Shown: one piece after another, positions 33,387-42,227 of the stretch
Layout of the letters: the number at the start of each line of letters is the position of its first letter
Numbering within the stretch: position 1 is the first letter of the stretch
DNA from: a bacterium
GTDB lineage: Bacteria; Acidobacteriota; Thermoanaerobaculia; Multivoradales; JAHEKO01
DNA length: 64,000 nucleotides
Assembly: GCA_024224155.1 (NCBI GenBank)
Contig: JAAENP010000005.1
Coordinates: 1 to 64,000, forward strand
Reading direction: 5' to 3'
Notes under the pieces: generated by a model
The model's database searches: none
Seen by the model: the letters and a program-made list of their open reading frames with translations, nothing else
Told to the model about the DNA's origin: nothing
Program-made: the position numbers and the translations under genes

Positions 33387-35051
33387 ATGGCGTACCAGGT
33401 ACTCGCACGGAAGTGGCGCCCGCAGGACTTCTCCGAAGTCGTCGGCCAGGCGGCGGTCGTCACCGCATTGCAGAACGCGGTGTCGAAGGAGCGCATCGCC
33501 CATGCCTATTTGTTCTCGGGTATCCGTGGAGTCGGCAAGACCAGCGTCGCGAGGATCCTGGCCAAGGGGCTCAACTGCGAGAACGGGCCTGCGGCCGAGC
33601 CCTGCAACGACTGCGACACCTGCCGGCAGATCACCGCGGGGTCCGATTTTGACGTCATCGAGGTCGATGCCGCGACCTACTCCAAGGTCGAACAGGTTCG
33701 CGAACTCACCGAGAGCCTCAAATACGGCCCGGCACATGGTCGCTTCAAGGTCGTCATTCTCGATGAGATTCATCGCCTGTCCCGTCAGGCGTTCGATGCG
33801 CTCCTGAAGATCGTCGAAGAGCCTCCCGACCATCTGGTCTTCATCTTCGCGACGACGGAGTCCGATGCCGTCCCCGCCACGATCCTGTCACGCTGCCAGG
33901 AGTTCCGCTTTCGGCGGGTACCGCTCGACCAGCTCGCCGAGTACCTCGAGACGATTGCCAAACGAGAGAAGATCTCCGTCGGCACCTCGGCGCTGCGAAT
34001 CATCGCGCAGGCCGGCGACGGATCGGTTCGGGACGCCATCGCGCTGCTCGACCAGCTTGCCACTTTCGGCTCCGGCTCGATCGACGACGGCGACGCGGTG
34101 CGGCTGTTGGGCGGCCTCGACCAGGAAGTCTTTCGCCAGGTCCTGACCGCGATCGGCCACGGCGATTGCAAGCAGGTCGCACAGATCACCGCCAGAATCG
34201 AAGAGGAGGGTTGGGATCCTCGGTTCGTCTTCGGAGAGTTTCTCTCCTACTGCCGAATGGCGCTTCATCTTTGTCTCGGAGCGGACCCGGAACGACTCGA
34301 AACCACCCGGGAAGAGGCCCAGGCGTTGACCGTCGTAGCCAAGAACATCGGCTACGAGCAGGTTCTCCGTGTACTCAACCTCTTGCTCCAGAGTGAGGAG
34401 GCGATTCGGCGAAGCGAGAGCGCCGCGCTCGCGCTCGAGATCGCCTGGTTACGGGCCACCGAGCTGCCCAAACTCGTGGCCATCGAGACTCTACTGGCCG
34501 GAAACGAAGCCGCCCCGCAAGCGCCGCCGAAGGCCGAGACGACCGTCGAGCGCCGCGCGGCCCGGGCGCCGGCGGCGGCCGAAAGGGAAACCGCTACTTC
34601 GACGCCGGGACCACCGTCGCAAGCTACGACCGGTGTCCGTGCCGACACCGGCTCGGACCAGAACGCCGGCGATGGCCAGCCCGCGGATCCCCACGCTCGG
34701 TTCCTTGCGGCCGTCGGACGCAACCGGCAGGCGCTAGCGGCGCACCTGTCGGGCGCAAACTCACTGACCTTCGCGGCGGGAGTGCTCGAGATCTCGGTCC
34801 CCAGCGGAGACACCTGGCTGCGCGACCGGCTCGACCGGGCCGCCAATCGCAAAGTGCTCGAGGAAGCTCTCGCCGCCACCTGGGGCGAGGACGCCAGTTG
34901 GAAGATCATCGAAGAAGATCTGCCGGGAAGCGAGCAACGACCGGCTAAAACGAAAGCGACCGAAAAAGCACTTAAAGACCCACGAGTCCAGACCGTGCTC
35001 GAGATCTTCGGCGGGTCGGTCGAATCCGTCGAGCCCCTCAACGAAACCTAG
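33387..35051 (+). CDS. dnaX: DNA polymerase III subunits gamma/tau
   Basis: 554 residues from the ATG giving MAYQVLARKWRPQDF, the universal DnaX N-terminus; the frame is open upstream but that part overlaps SRP RNA. Walker A GVGKTS (Lys51), zinc-binding cysteines 64, 73, 76 and 79, and VVILDEIHRLS (Walker B). A Pro/Ala-rich linker (about 370-450) leads to a C-terminal DnaE-contact domain. The ATG lies only 15 nt after the SRP RNA end with no clear ribosome site. No convincing frameshift site for a short gamma form was seen. Confidence 0.94.
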   Translation: MAYQVLARKWRPQDFSEVVGQAAVVTALQNAVSKERIAHAYLFSGIRGVGKTSVARILAKGLNCENGPAAEPCNDCDTCRQITAGSDFDVIEVDAATYSKVEQVRELTESLKYGPAHGRFKVVILDEIHRLSRQAFDALLKIVEEPPDHLVFIFATTESDAVPATILSRCQEFRFRRVPLDQLAEYLETIAKREKISVGTSALRIIAQAGDGSVRDAIALLDQLATFGSGSIDDGDAVRLLGGLDQEVFRQVLTAIGHGDCKQVAQITARIEEEGWDPRFVFGEFLSYCRMALHLCLGADPERLETTREEAQALTVVAKNIGYEQVLRVLNLLLQSEEAIRRSESAALALEIAWLRATELPKLVAIETLLAGNEAAPQAPPKAETTVERRAARAPAAAERETATSTPGPPSQATTGVRADTGSDQNAGDGQPADPHARFLAAVGRNRQALAAHLSGANSLTFAAGVLEISVPSGDTWLRDRLDRAANRKVLEEALAATWGEDASWKIIEEDLPGSEQRPAKTKATEKALKDPRVQTVLEIFGGSVESVEPLNET

Positions 35052-35061
35052 CGGAGAGTCC

Positions 35062-35358
35062 ATGAAGATCCAGAAGCTAATGAAACAGGCCCAGGAAATG
35101 CAGGCCCGCCTCGAACAGGACCTCGCCAATCTGGTCATCGAATCCAGCGCGGGCGGCGGCATGGTCTCGGTCAAAATGAACGGCAAGAAGCAGCTACTCT
35201 CCGTGCAGATCGACCCGGAAGTGCTCTCACCCGACGAGTCCGACATGGTTGCCGACTTGGTGCTGGCCGCCGTCAACGATGCCGCCCGCCAGGTGGACGA
35301 GGCCGTGCAGAGCAGCATGGGAAGTCTCGGCGCCGGCTTGGGCGGCCTGCTGGGCTGA
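35062..35358 (+). CDS. ybaB: YbaB/EbfC nucleoid-associated protein
   Basis: 98 residues. MKIQKLMKQAQEMQARLEQ is the usual helical start, followed by SAGGGMVSVKMNGKKQLLSVQIDPEVL; the C-terminus ends in a Gly-rich tail GSLGAGLGGLLG. It binds DNA as a dimer with loose specificity. It is the middle gene of dnaX-ybaB-recR, a conserved group, 10 bp after dnaX and behind GGAGAG. Confidence 0.93.
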   Translation: MKIQKLMKQAQEMQARLEQDLANLVIESSAGGGMVSVKMNGKKQLLSVQIDPEVLSPDESDMVADLVLAAVNDAARQVDEAVQSSMGSLGAGLGGLLG

Positions 35359-35386
35359 TCGCCGGACCGACTCCGAAGCCGAAACC

Positions 35387-35974
35387 TTGTCTTCAGATCC
35401 GTTTTCTCGCCTGGTCTCTGAGCTCGCGCGGTTGCCGGGCATCGGGCCCAAAACGGCAGCCCGGCTGGCCCAGCACATTGCCAAGTCGGACCGGGCCGGA
35501 GCCGAAGCCCTCGCCGGCGCGATTGTCGAGGTCAAGGACAAGCTTCGCCCCTGCTCGACCTGTTATTCGTTGACCGAGGAAGATCCCTGCTCGATCTGCT
35601 CCGATCCCGAGCGCGACTCCTCTCAGATCTGCGTCGTCGAGCAACCTTTCAACATTCAACCACTCGAGAAGACCGGCGAGTATCGCGGCCTCTATCACGT
35701 GCTGATGGGTGTGCTGTCTCCGCAGCACGGCGTCGGACCGGATCAGCTTCGGGTCGCCGATCTGCTCGATCGTCTGGAGGGAGTCAGCGAGATCATTCTG
35801 GCGACCAATCCCGACGTCGAGGGCGAGGCCACGGCTCTCTATCTCGGCCGTCTGTTGAAAGATCGCGGCATCGGCGTCTCCCGTCTCGCCTTCGGGATGC
35901 CCGTCGGCGGTGATATCGAGTACACCGACGAGGTGACTCTCGCGCGCTCGCTGATCGGCCGGCGCAGCTTCTGA
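35387..35974 (+). CDS. recR: Recombination protein RecR
   Basis: 195 residues from TTG (the first start compatible with family length). Helix-hairpin-helix LARLPGIGPKTAARLAQHI, C4 zinc finger CSTCYSLTEEDPCSIC, and Toprim domain starting ICVVEQPFNIQPLEKTGEYRGLYHVL with GVGPDQL and the ATNPDVEGEATALYL segment. RecR acts with RecF and RecO in loading RecA at gaps. The open frame continues upstream into ybaB, but no homology lies there. Confidence 0.93.
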   Translation: MSSDPFSRLVSELARLPGIGPKTAARLAQHIAKSDRAGAEALAGAIVEVKDKLRPCSTCYSLTEEDPCSICSDPERDSSQICVVEQPFNIQPLEKTGEYRGLYHVLMGVLSPQHGVGPDQLRVADLLDRLEGVSEIILATNPDVEGEATALYLGRLLKDRGIGVSRLAFGMPVGGDIEYTDEVTLARSLIGRRSF

Positions 35975-36072
35975 TCGAGGTGACGAAGGCCCCCCGATCA
36001 GCCCGGTCCGCCTCGCAGCAGCCCGCCACCGTCCAAGAGTCGCCGAGCCACGACCTCGCCGCTTCGCGCCTC

Positions 36073-36456
36073 TCACTCGAGGGAGATCGCCAGGTACGCC
36101 TGGCGGTGGGCAAGACCGCGAATCCGTCCCGCGAAGTACTCGCCGACGTAGATCAGAAGAAACCGAAAGAATCCCAACTCCTTGTACTGGCGGACATGGA
36201 CCAGCTCGTGCGCGAGCAATACCAGGCCCGCTTCGCTCCTTCGATCGAGCTCGAGCCAGCCGTTCGCCGAGAACAACACCGCGTTTCCCAAGGTCACGGC
36301 GGCAGCGCCACAGATTCCAGCCACCGAACGCGCAGCCGGGCCGTTGAGCAGCATCATGCCGTCGCCCGGCATCCGCAGCAGCGCCGCCATCAGGCTCATC
36401 CAGTCAGCAATCTCGTTTCCCGCCGGCTGTGAGCTTTTCGAGGTCGTGGGGCGCAT
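36073..36456 (-). CDS. Small zincin-like protein with HExxH motif (DUF4157-like)
   Basis: 127 residues. A hydrophobic segment (SVAGICGAAAVTLGNAVLFS) is followed by GLVLLAHELVHVRQYKELG, with HELVH as the zinc-metallopeptidase motif, and a second hydrophobic patch FFRFLLIYVGEYF. This resembles the short DUF4157/peptidase-like proteins in many bacteria whose role is mostly unknown. The start at 36456 is divergent from the next gene, with only 12 bp between the two start codons. Confidence 0.6.
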   Translation of the reverse strand: MRPTTSKSSQPAGNEIADWMSLMAALLRMPGDGMMLLNGPAARSVAGICGAAAVTLGNAVLFSANGWLELDRRSEAGLVLLAHELVHVRQYKELGFFRFLLIYVGEYFAGRIRGLAHRQAYLAISLE

Positions 36457-36468
36457 ACAATCGCAACC

Positions 36469-37047
36469 ATGAAACAAGCGTGTCAGCCTTTCAAGTTGGC
36501 CTTCATCGGTAGCCACGGCGTCGGTAAGACGACGCTCTGCTACGGGCTCGCGGCACAGCTCAAAGCCAGTGACGTCTCTTTGGAAGTCGTGCACGAAGTC
36601 GCCCGGCGCTGCCCCCTACCGATCAACGAGACAACCAGCGTCGAGGCTCAGTCCTGGATACTTCACACCCAGATAGCCGAGGAGTTGTCTGCGGTCTCGA
36701 GATATCCAGCGGTCATCTGCGACCGGAGTATTCTGGACAACTACGTCTATCTGCTGCTGGCCGCGGGACCGCAGGAAACGCTAGAGCCACTGGTGTGCAG
36801 CTGGATGACGTCCTACCAACTTCTCGTGCACGTGCCCGTGCTCGACACGCCGGCGGCGGATGGGGTGAGGGCCACCGATCCTTCATTTCAGCTCGCCGTC
36901 GACCAACGTCTCCAGCAAGAGCTCGCTCGTCGAGAGTTGGATCACCTCCGACTCGACGGCAATGATCGAAGCTCCTGGTTGTCGCATGTCGAGGCTGCGG
37001 TGCTTGAACAGATGACGGGGCTCGAAGGCATTCCCGCACGCCGGTAG
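36469..37047 (+). CDS. P-loop ATPase/kinase of the NadR-like AAA_28 group
   Basis: 192 residues. Walker A GSHGVGKTTLCYGLA at residues about 14-28; VVHEVARRCPLPINETTSVEAQSWIL and CDRSILDNYVYLL are characteristic of the AAA_28/NadR kinase-like group, which phosphorylate nucleosides, nicotinamide riboside or other small molecules. Real substrate unknown. TACAAT lies 7 nt before the ATG, so the transcript may be leaderless. It sits divergent to the zincin and 43 bp before the cyclic-nucleotide-binding protein. Confidence 0.7.
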   Translation: MKQACQPFKLAFIGSHGVGKTTLCYGLAAQLKASDVSLEVVHEVARRCPLPINETTSVEAQSWILHTQIAEELSAVSRYPAVICDRSILDNYVYLLLAAGPQETLEPLVCSWMTSYQLLVHVPVLDTPAADGVRATDPSFQLAVDQRLQQELARRELDHLRLDGNDRSSWLSHVEAAVLEQMTGLEGIPARR

Positions 37048-37090
37048 CAGCTTTCAAAGCCAGCTCACGCCGTTCTACAATGGATGCACC

Positions 37091-38083
37091 TTGAAGAATC
37101 CGGAACGCCTTCACCTCCTGGATCCCTTCTCGCATTTCGGCGCGCGGGAACTGACCCTGCTGAGCGAAGCCGTTTCAGAAGAGGGCTTCACCGCCGGAGC
37201 ACAGGTGTTCAAGGAAGATGATCCTGCCGGCGATCTCTATCTCCTCGAGAAGGGCGAGATTCGGGTACGGAAGATGACGCCTTTCGGCGAATACGAGCTC
37301 TTCCGACCCTTGACTGGGGACCTCTTCGGTGAAGACTCCTTTCTCACGGGTATTCCCAGAGATGGCGACGCGGACGTGATCATCGACTCCGAGCTCCTGG
37401 TCATGAATGCGCAGGCCCTGGCGTCCGCCTCCGACCAGGACTCGCGTTTCGAGCTGGCCCTCCACTGGGCACTCTGGCGAGGCCTCTCGAAGAAACTACG
37501 GCTCGCCAACGATCGGTTGACCAGCATCTTCTCGGGCGATTCCGAGCTACCCGAGTTGCCCCCCAGAACCGAGCAGTCCCTCGGTGCCGAAACCCATCTC
37601 GACATGGCTCACAAGGTCGGGCTTTTTCGCGAGCAGCGCCTTTCGGCGATGGAGATCAACTTTCTGGCCTCGTTGTCTCGCGAGGAGGTTTTCCCGCCGG
37701 GCAAGACCATCTTCAAAGAGGGCGAACCCGGTGAGAAAATGTACATCGTCGCCGACGGTACCGTGATGATCAGCAAGTTGATCGCCGGCGTCGGGGAAGA
37801 GGCCCTCGCGTTCCTTGAGCGCGGTGACTATTTTGGAGAGATGGCCTTGATCGATCGGCGTCCGCGCTCCGCCGACGCCCGTGCTCATCCAGACAAAGGC
37901 GTGACGGTTCTGGCGCTGCCGCGCGCGGTCGTAGAGGGACTTCTCAACATCGAGAAGGTCTCGTCGGTTCGTCTACTCAAGATCCTGACCTCGCTCGCGG
38001 GCAAACGCACCCGAGCGATCCAGAACAAGCTAGTCGGCCTCTTCCTTCTGGCCGGCGGTGACATCGAGGCGGCTCCGCCCTAG
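37091..38083 (+). CDS. Tandem cyclic-nucleotide-binding-domain protein
   Basis: 330 residues from TTG. Two cNMP-binding beta-barrels: residues about 10-110 (AGAQVFKEDDPAGDLYLLEKGEIRV... LTGDLFGEDSFLTG) and 175-290 (PPGKTIFKEGEPGEKMYIVADGTVMISK... LERGDYFGEMALIDRRPRSADARA). The second has the phosphate-binding FGEMALI...RSA motif, so it probably binds cAMP or cGMP; the first lacks the Arg. No HTH or kinase domain follows. A CYTH protein that might be a cyclase is encoded at 50.6 kb. The gene ends inside the convergent mutY. Confidence 0.85.
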   Translation: MKNPERLHLLDPFSHFGARELTLLSEAVSEEGFTAGAQVFKEDDPAGDLYLLEKGEIRVRKMTPFGEYELFRPLTGDLFGEDSFLTGIPRDGDADVIIDSELLVMNAQALASASDQDSRFELALHWALWRGLSKKLRLANDRLTSIFSGDSELPELPPRTEQSLGAETHLDMAHKVGLFREQRLSAMEINFLASLSREEVFPPGKTIFKEGEPGEKMYIVADGTVMISKLIAGVGEEALAFLERGDYFGEMALIDRRPRSADARAHPDKGVTVLALPRAVVEGLLNIEKVSSVRLLKILTSLAGKRTRAIQNKLVGLFLLAGGDIEAAPP

Positions 38084-39126
38084 TCCGCGGCCGCCAGGAT
38101 GGCCTTGCGGACCAGAGAGGAGTGCGGAAGCTCGTCGAGCTCTGTCAGGTTCGCCCAGCGGGCTTCGCGCCCTTCGGCCACCGAGCTCGCGCACTCGAGT
38201 CCACCTTCGCTCACGGTAACCACGAGGTTGCGGCGGGTAATCGTGTGGCGAATCGAGGCGATGCGTGCGCCCACGCGCCAGGCGCCGCCATAGCGCTCGG
38301 CGAGTTCCTCGGACGGATCAGGATCATCGCTCTCGACCCAGGGAAGCTCCCAGGTACCCGGCAGAATGGCGGTTCTCGAGTCCCGCCGAAACAAGAGAAA
38401 TCGATCTCTGCGTCGCACCATCACGGCCAGAAGCCGGCGTTCCTCTTTTTGAATGGCCCGAGATCGATTGGGATAGTCCTCGACTCTTCCCCGGCGCCTC
38501 GCCGTGCACGACCGGTTTATCGGACAACGATGGCAGCGTGGATTCCCGGGAAGGCAAATGGTCGCACCCAACTCCATCAAAGCCTGGTTGCTGTCTCCGG
38601 GTCGATCGGCGTCGATCCAGGGCTCCGCAGCCTGAGTCAGGAATCGCCTTCCGGCCGCGCTCTTCGGTCTGCCGTCGTAGGCCTCGAGCCTGGCCAGCAC
38701 TCGCTCGACATTGCCGTCGAGCGCTACCACTCGCTCACCATGGACGATGCTTGCCACTGCAGCGGCGGTGTAGGGGCCGACACCCGGAAGCTGTTGCCAA
38801 GCTTCTGCCGACTGCGGGAATCCTCCGTTCCGAACCACATCTCGAGCCGCCTTGACGAGCATTCGAGCGCGACGGTAGTAGCCGAGTCCGGACCACAAAG
38901 CCTGAACCTCGTCATCCTCGGCCCGAGCGAGGGCCTCGACCGTCGGCAACGCGCTCAAGAACCTCTCGTAGTAGGGAATCGCGGTCTCGACCCGGGTCTG
39001 CTGGAGCATTACCTCTGAGACCCAAACCCGATAGGCGTCTCTGTCTTGCCGCCAGGGGAGAGGTCTCTTGACCTGCTCGTACCAGGCAAGCAAAGAAGAA
39101 AGCGAGCCGCTCGGGGTCTTCGCCAT
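38080..39126 (-). CDS. mutY: A/G-specific adenine glycosylase MutY
   Basis: 348 residues. HhH-GPD core with LPWRQDRDAYRVWVSEVMLQQTRV, catalytic region LPGVGPYTAAAVASI and VALDGNVERVLAR, and the [4Fe-4S] cluster cysteines CLPGNPRCHRCPINRSC. A C-terminal NUDIX-like domain (residues about 225-345) recognises 8-oxoG. It removes A opposite 8-oxoG. The ATG for MAKTPSG was chosen; ten more residues upstream are possible but not family-like. It lies just left of the origin. Confidence 0.93.
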   Translation of the reverse strand: MAKTPSGSLSSLLAWYEQVKRPLPWRQDRDAYRVWVSEVMLQQTRVETAIPYYERFLSALPTVEALARAEDDEVQALWSGLGYYRRARMLVKAARDVVRNGGFPQSAEAWQQLPGVGPYTAAAVASIVHGERVVALDGNVERVLARLEAYDGRPKSAAGRRFLTQAAEPWIDADRPGDSNQALMELGATICLPGNPRCHRCPINRSCTARRRGRVEDYPNRSRAIQKEERRLLAVMVRRRDRFLLFRRDSRTAILPGTWELPWVESDDPDPSEELAERYGGAWRVGARIASIRHTITRRNLVVTVSEGGLECASSVAEGREARWANLTELDELPHSSLVRKAILAAAD

Positions 39127-39587
39127 GAGCGGGTCAATATGGCATACCCGAGGCATCTGTGCCCCGGGAGCCGTGGGCGTCGGATCAGGCGGGCGCTGGA
39201 TTCGCAGTCAAAGGGGTTACCGGGGGAGGTTCTGATGAGGTGGGTTTTTGTGGTTCTACCCCTGTGGAATAAGGGGAATTTGGCAGGTCTTTTGAGAATG
39301 GGTGAAAGACTAGCTTTCGATTGTAGGTAGGATTGATGTTGTGGGTGAACCTCCCCAATAACCGTCAAAAACTACTGTCATTTATCCCCAGCAGTATTCG
39401 TGCCAACTTGGGCGTACTGGCCCAAATACGCCTCAACAAACGGCTTTCCGGTCCCTCTTGGCGCCCAAGAAAACTGTGCTAATATCCCTCCTGCTCCGTT
39501 AAGGTAGGACCCTCGAGCGGCGCCTCAGTCACGCAGGTTTTCCACAATTCTTCCACAGTCTGTGGAAAACTTTGCGGTGGAGAATTA
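39127..39587. promoter_or_regulatory. oriC: Origin region left of dnaA with DnaA boxes
   Basis: A 461-bp gene-free stretch, AT-richer than the genes around it. Three DnaA-box-like 9-mers lie within 32 bp just before the dnaA ATG: TTTTCCACA (39538-39546), TCTTCCACA (39549-39557) and, inverted, TGTGGAAAA (39561-39569). Two more lie further left: TGTGGAATAA (39263-39272) and TTATCCCCA (39382-39390, one mismatch from TTATCCACA). These are consistent with autoregulation of dnaA and part of the replication origin. Confidence 0.65.
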
Positions 39588-40880
39588 ATGTCCAATTCCC
39601 TCTGGCTTCGTCTCCGAAACCACCTCCAAAACGAACTCGACCCCGAGGAATTTTCCACCTGGTTCCAGCCCCTTCGGTTGGGGCGCGAAGAAAGCGGTCG
39701 CGTCGTGCTGCTCGCGCCCAATCAGACATTCCTGCATACGCTCGAAGCAAGTTACCGGCCCGCGGTGGACCGAGCAATCGCCGGACTTGAGGACGAAACT
39801 TGTGAAGTCCTTTTCTCGGTCGAGGACAAGGCATCCTCAGTCAAGGCGCGAGCCCGCTCGCATTCGGAATCGCGCTTCAATCCTCGCTATGTCTTCGAGA
39901 CTTTCGTTGTCGGCAATTCCAACCAATTCGCCCACGCCGCGGCAAGAGCCGTCACCGAATCGCCCTTTCGAAGCTACAACCCGCTCTTTCTCTACGGAGG
40001 CGTCGGGCTCGGCAAGACCCATCTCCTGAACGCTATTGGTCACCGCCTCCAGGAACAGCACCCGGAGCTCCAGGTCATGTACCTGGCCGCGGAGCAGTTC
40101 GTAAACGATCTCATCAGCTCGCTCAGATTCAACCGCATGCCGTCGTTTCGTGAGCGCTACCGCAACATCGATATTCTGCTTGTCGACGACATTCAGTTTC
40201 TGGCCAACAAAGAACGCACGCAGGAAGAGTTCTTCCATACCTTCAACACTCTCTACACCGGCCAGAAGCAAATCATCCTCTCCTCGGATGCGCCACCACG
40301 CAATATCCCCGACCTCGAGGAGCGACTCCGGAGCCGATTCGAATGGGGCCTCATCGCCGACATTCAACCCCCTGATCTCGAAACCAAGATAGCCATCCTG
40401 CGCAAGAAGGCCGACACCCAGAAGCTGCACCTTCCGGACGAGGTGGCTCACTTCATAGCTCACCAGGTCCGTTCCAACATCCGCGAGTTGGAAGGCCTGC
40501 TCAATCGCGTGCTCGCCTTTGCGTCGCTCACCGGGCGGCCCCTTTCTCTCGAGGTGGCCAAGGAAACCCTGAAAGACATCCTTCCGGAAGATCCACGAGT
40601 TAACGCCAGTGACATCATCAAGACCGTAGCCCACCACTATGGGCTCAAGGTCGGTGAGATCAAGAGCCGCAAGAACTCGCAGCAAATCGTGTTTCCGCGC
40701 CAGGTTGCTATGTACTTGTGCAAGCAAATCACGGATCTCTCCTATCCGGAGATCGGGAAGCACTTCAACAACAAACACCACTCGACGGTCATGTACTCGG
40801 TGGAGAAGATAGATCGCTTGCGCTCCGAGGATCGCGAGCTCGGCCGTACCCTCGATCACCTGGCCCGCAAGTTTTCCTAG
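39588..40880 (+). CDS. dnaA: Chromosomal replication initiator DnaA
   Basis: 430 residues. Domain I at the N-terminus (LWLRLRNHLQNELDPEEFSTWFQPL), a short domain II, AAA+ domain III with YGGVGLGKTHLLNAIG (Walker A), LLVDDIQFLANKERTQEE (Walker B) and the Arg-finger region, and domain IV ending with the signature KHHSTVMYSVEKI. It binds the boxes upstream and opens the origin. It starts 18 bp after the last DnaA box, so autoregulation is likely. Confidence 0.97.
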   Translation: MSNSLWLRLRNHLQNELDPEEFSTWFQPLRLGREESGRVVLLAPNQTFLHTLEASYRPAVDRAIAGLEDETCEVLFSVEDKASSVKARARSHSESRFNPRYVFETFVVGNSNQFAHAAARAVTESPFRSYNPLFLYGGVGLGKTHLLNAIGHRLQEQHPELQVMYLAAEQFVNDLISSLRFNRMPSFRERYRNIDILLVDDIQFLANKERTQEEFFHTFNTLYTGQKQIILSSDAPPRNIPDLEERLRSRFEWGLIADIQPPDLETKIAILRKKADTQKLHLPDEVAHFIAHQVRSNIRELEGLLNRVLAFASLTGRPLSLEVAKETLKDILPEDPRVNASDIIKTVAHHYGLKVGEIKSRKNSQQIVFPRQVAMYLCKQITDLSYPEIGKHFNNKHHSTVMYSVEKIDRLRSEDRELGRTLDHLARKFS

Positions 40881-41114
40881 GACCACTCCTCCAACAGCCA
40901 CCTAGATGCTGAGGAAAACCTGCGGACCTTCCGCTGGCGGATTGATTTTGCGCAGATTCTCACAAGTTTTCGACAGGCCTTTCCGGAACCGCTTCCGCGC
41001 GCTGACCTGAGCGGCTTGAACAACTTGGAAGCTTTTTCCGTTTTTCGAGGGCCGCTTACTACTACTACTGTGTTATTTTTTCTCTTCCCTATCTAGTAGA
41101 AGAGGTAGAAAGAA
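40881..41114. promoter_or_regulatory. oriC: dnaA-dnaN intergenic region with DnaA-trio-like unwinding element
   Basis: At 41048-41055 a GC-rich GGGCCGC is followed by TTA-CTA-CTA-CTA-CTG (41056-41070), i.e. repeated 3'-GAT-5' trinucleotides on the complementary strand, and then the AT-rich TGTTATTTTTT. This GC-spacer, DnaA-trio, AT-rich order matches the basal unwinding system known from Bacillus. Only degenerate DnaA boxes (TTTTCGACA, TTCTCACA) were seen to its left. The probable dnaN ribosome site GAAGAGGTAGAAAG lies at the right end. Confidence 0.6.
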
Positions 41115-42212
41115 ATGGAAGTTCGAGTCAAACGATCCAGCTTGCTGAGCGAACTGATTCCAATGCAAGGAATCGTCGAGCGCCGAACGACCATTCCGGT
41201 CCTTTCGCACATCCTCCTGCGTGCGGCGGATGATCGACTTCACTTTGCCTCGACCGACCTGGACGTGTCGCTGACCTCGTCTTGCGAGGCTGAACTTTCG
41301 AGCACGGGCTCGATTGCGGTACAGGCGAGGAAGTTCCTGGAGATCATCCGGGCGGTTGGTGCCGAGGACGTGAATCTGAAGCTCGAAGACGAGAAGCGTC
41401 TCAGCATCGACGCCGGTCATTCCCACTTCAAGATCAACGGGTTGGCGGCCGAGGATTTTCCAACTCTGCCGGAGGTTGCGGACGATCAGGAGTTGACCAT
41501 TCCCTTCGAGCTTCTGAAGAAAGCGATCGGTCGCATTATCTTTGCCGTTTCGACCGAGGAATCTCGATTTCAGCTCAACGGTGCGTTGCTGAAGTTGAAT
41601 GACGATGGGGTCGAGTTGGTAGCGACCGACGGTCACCGGCTGGCGCTGATCGAGAATGATCTGCCGGGTTCGAGCGTCGCCGAAGGGGTTCTGGTTCCGC
41701 GCAAGGCTCTACATGAGCTCCAGCGTTTCGAAGAAGCCGGCGATCTGTCCTTCCGTAGGAGCGAGCACCACCTGTCGTTTCGACTGGGTAGCCGGGAATT
41801 GATCTGCCGAATCCTGGAAGGCACATTCCCGGACTACAACCGAGTGATCTCGAAGGAGAACGACAAGCAGGCGGTCTTTGACAAGAAAGCCCTGTCGCAG
41901 GCCGTACAGAGGGTGGCGCTGCTGACCGGGGACCGGGCGCGGGCGGTTCGACTCGAACTCGCCAGCGGCAACCTGGTGATCACCGCGGCCAATCCGGATC
42001 TGGGCGAGGCGATGGAGGAGTTGGCCTGTGACTACGAGGGCGAGGAGCTCAAGATCGGGATGAATCCGGACTACCTGGTTCACTTTCTTGCGGCGTTGGA
42101 CACCGACAAGGTCAGGCTCGATCTCAAGGATGAGAACACCCAGTGCATTGGCTATCCGGTCGACGGCGAGGACAAGCGATACCTCTGCGTCATCATGCCG
42201 ATGCGCATCTGA
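41115..42212 (+). CDS. dnaN: DNA polymerase III sliding clamp (beta subunit)
   Basis: 365 residues, full length. Typical beta-clamp elements: MQGIVERRTTIPVLSHILL near the N-terminus, VQARKFLEIIRAVG, GLAAEDFPTLPEV, and the ending YPVDGEDKRYLCVIMPMRI that forms part of the partner-binding cleft. It is a ring-shaped processivity factor. The same reading frame continues past its TGA into recF without another stop. Confidence 0.97.
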   Translation: MEVRVKRSSLLSELIPMQGIVERRTTIPVLSHILLRAADDRLHFASTDLDVSLTSSCEAELSSTGSIAVQARKFLEIIRAVGAEDVNLKLEDEKRLSIDAGHSHFKINGLAAEDFPTLPEVADDQELTIPFELLKKAIGRIIFAVSTEESRFQLNGALLKLNDDGVELVATDGHRLALIENDLPGSSVAEGVLVPRKALHELQRFEEAGDLSFRRSEHHLSFRLGSRELICRILEGTFPDYNRVISKENDKQAVFDKKALSQAVQRVALLTGDRARAVRLELASGNLVITAANPDLGEAMEELACDYEGEELKIGMNPDYLVHFLAALDTDKVRLDLKDENTQCIGYPVDGEDKRYLCVIMPMRI

Positions 42213-42227
42213 GCAGTAGTCGTCTCC

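Noticed and set aside
34940-34975. A-rich run in dnaX as a programmed frameshift site
   Set aside because: GAAAAAG lies near the very end of the gene, does not fit the AAAAAAG slippery type and would not yield a gamma-sized product.
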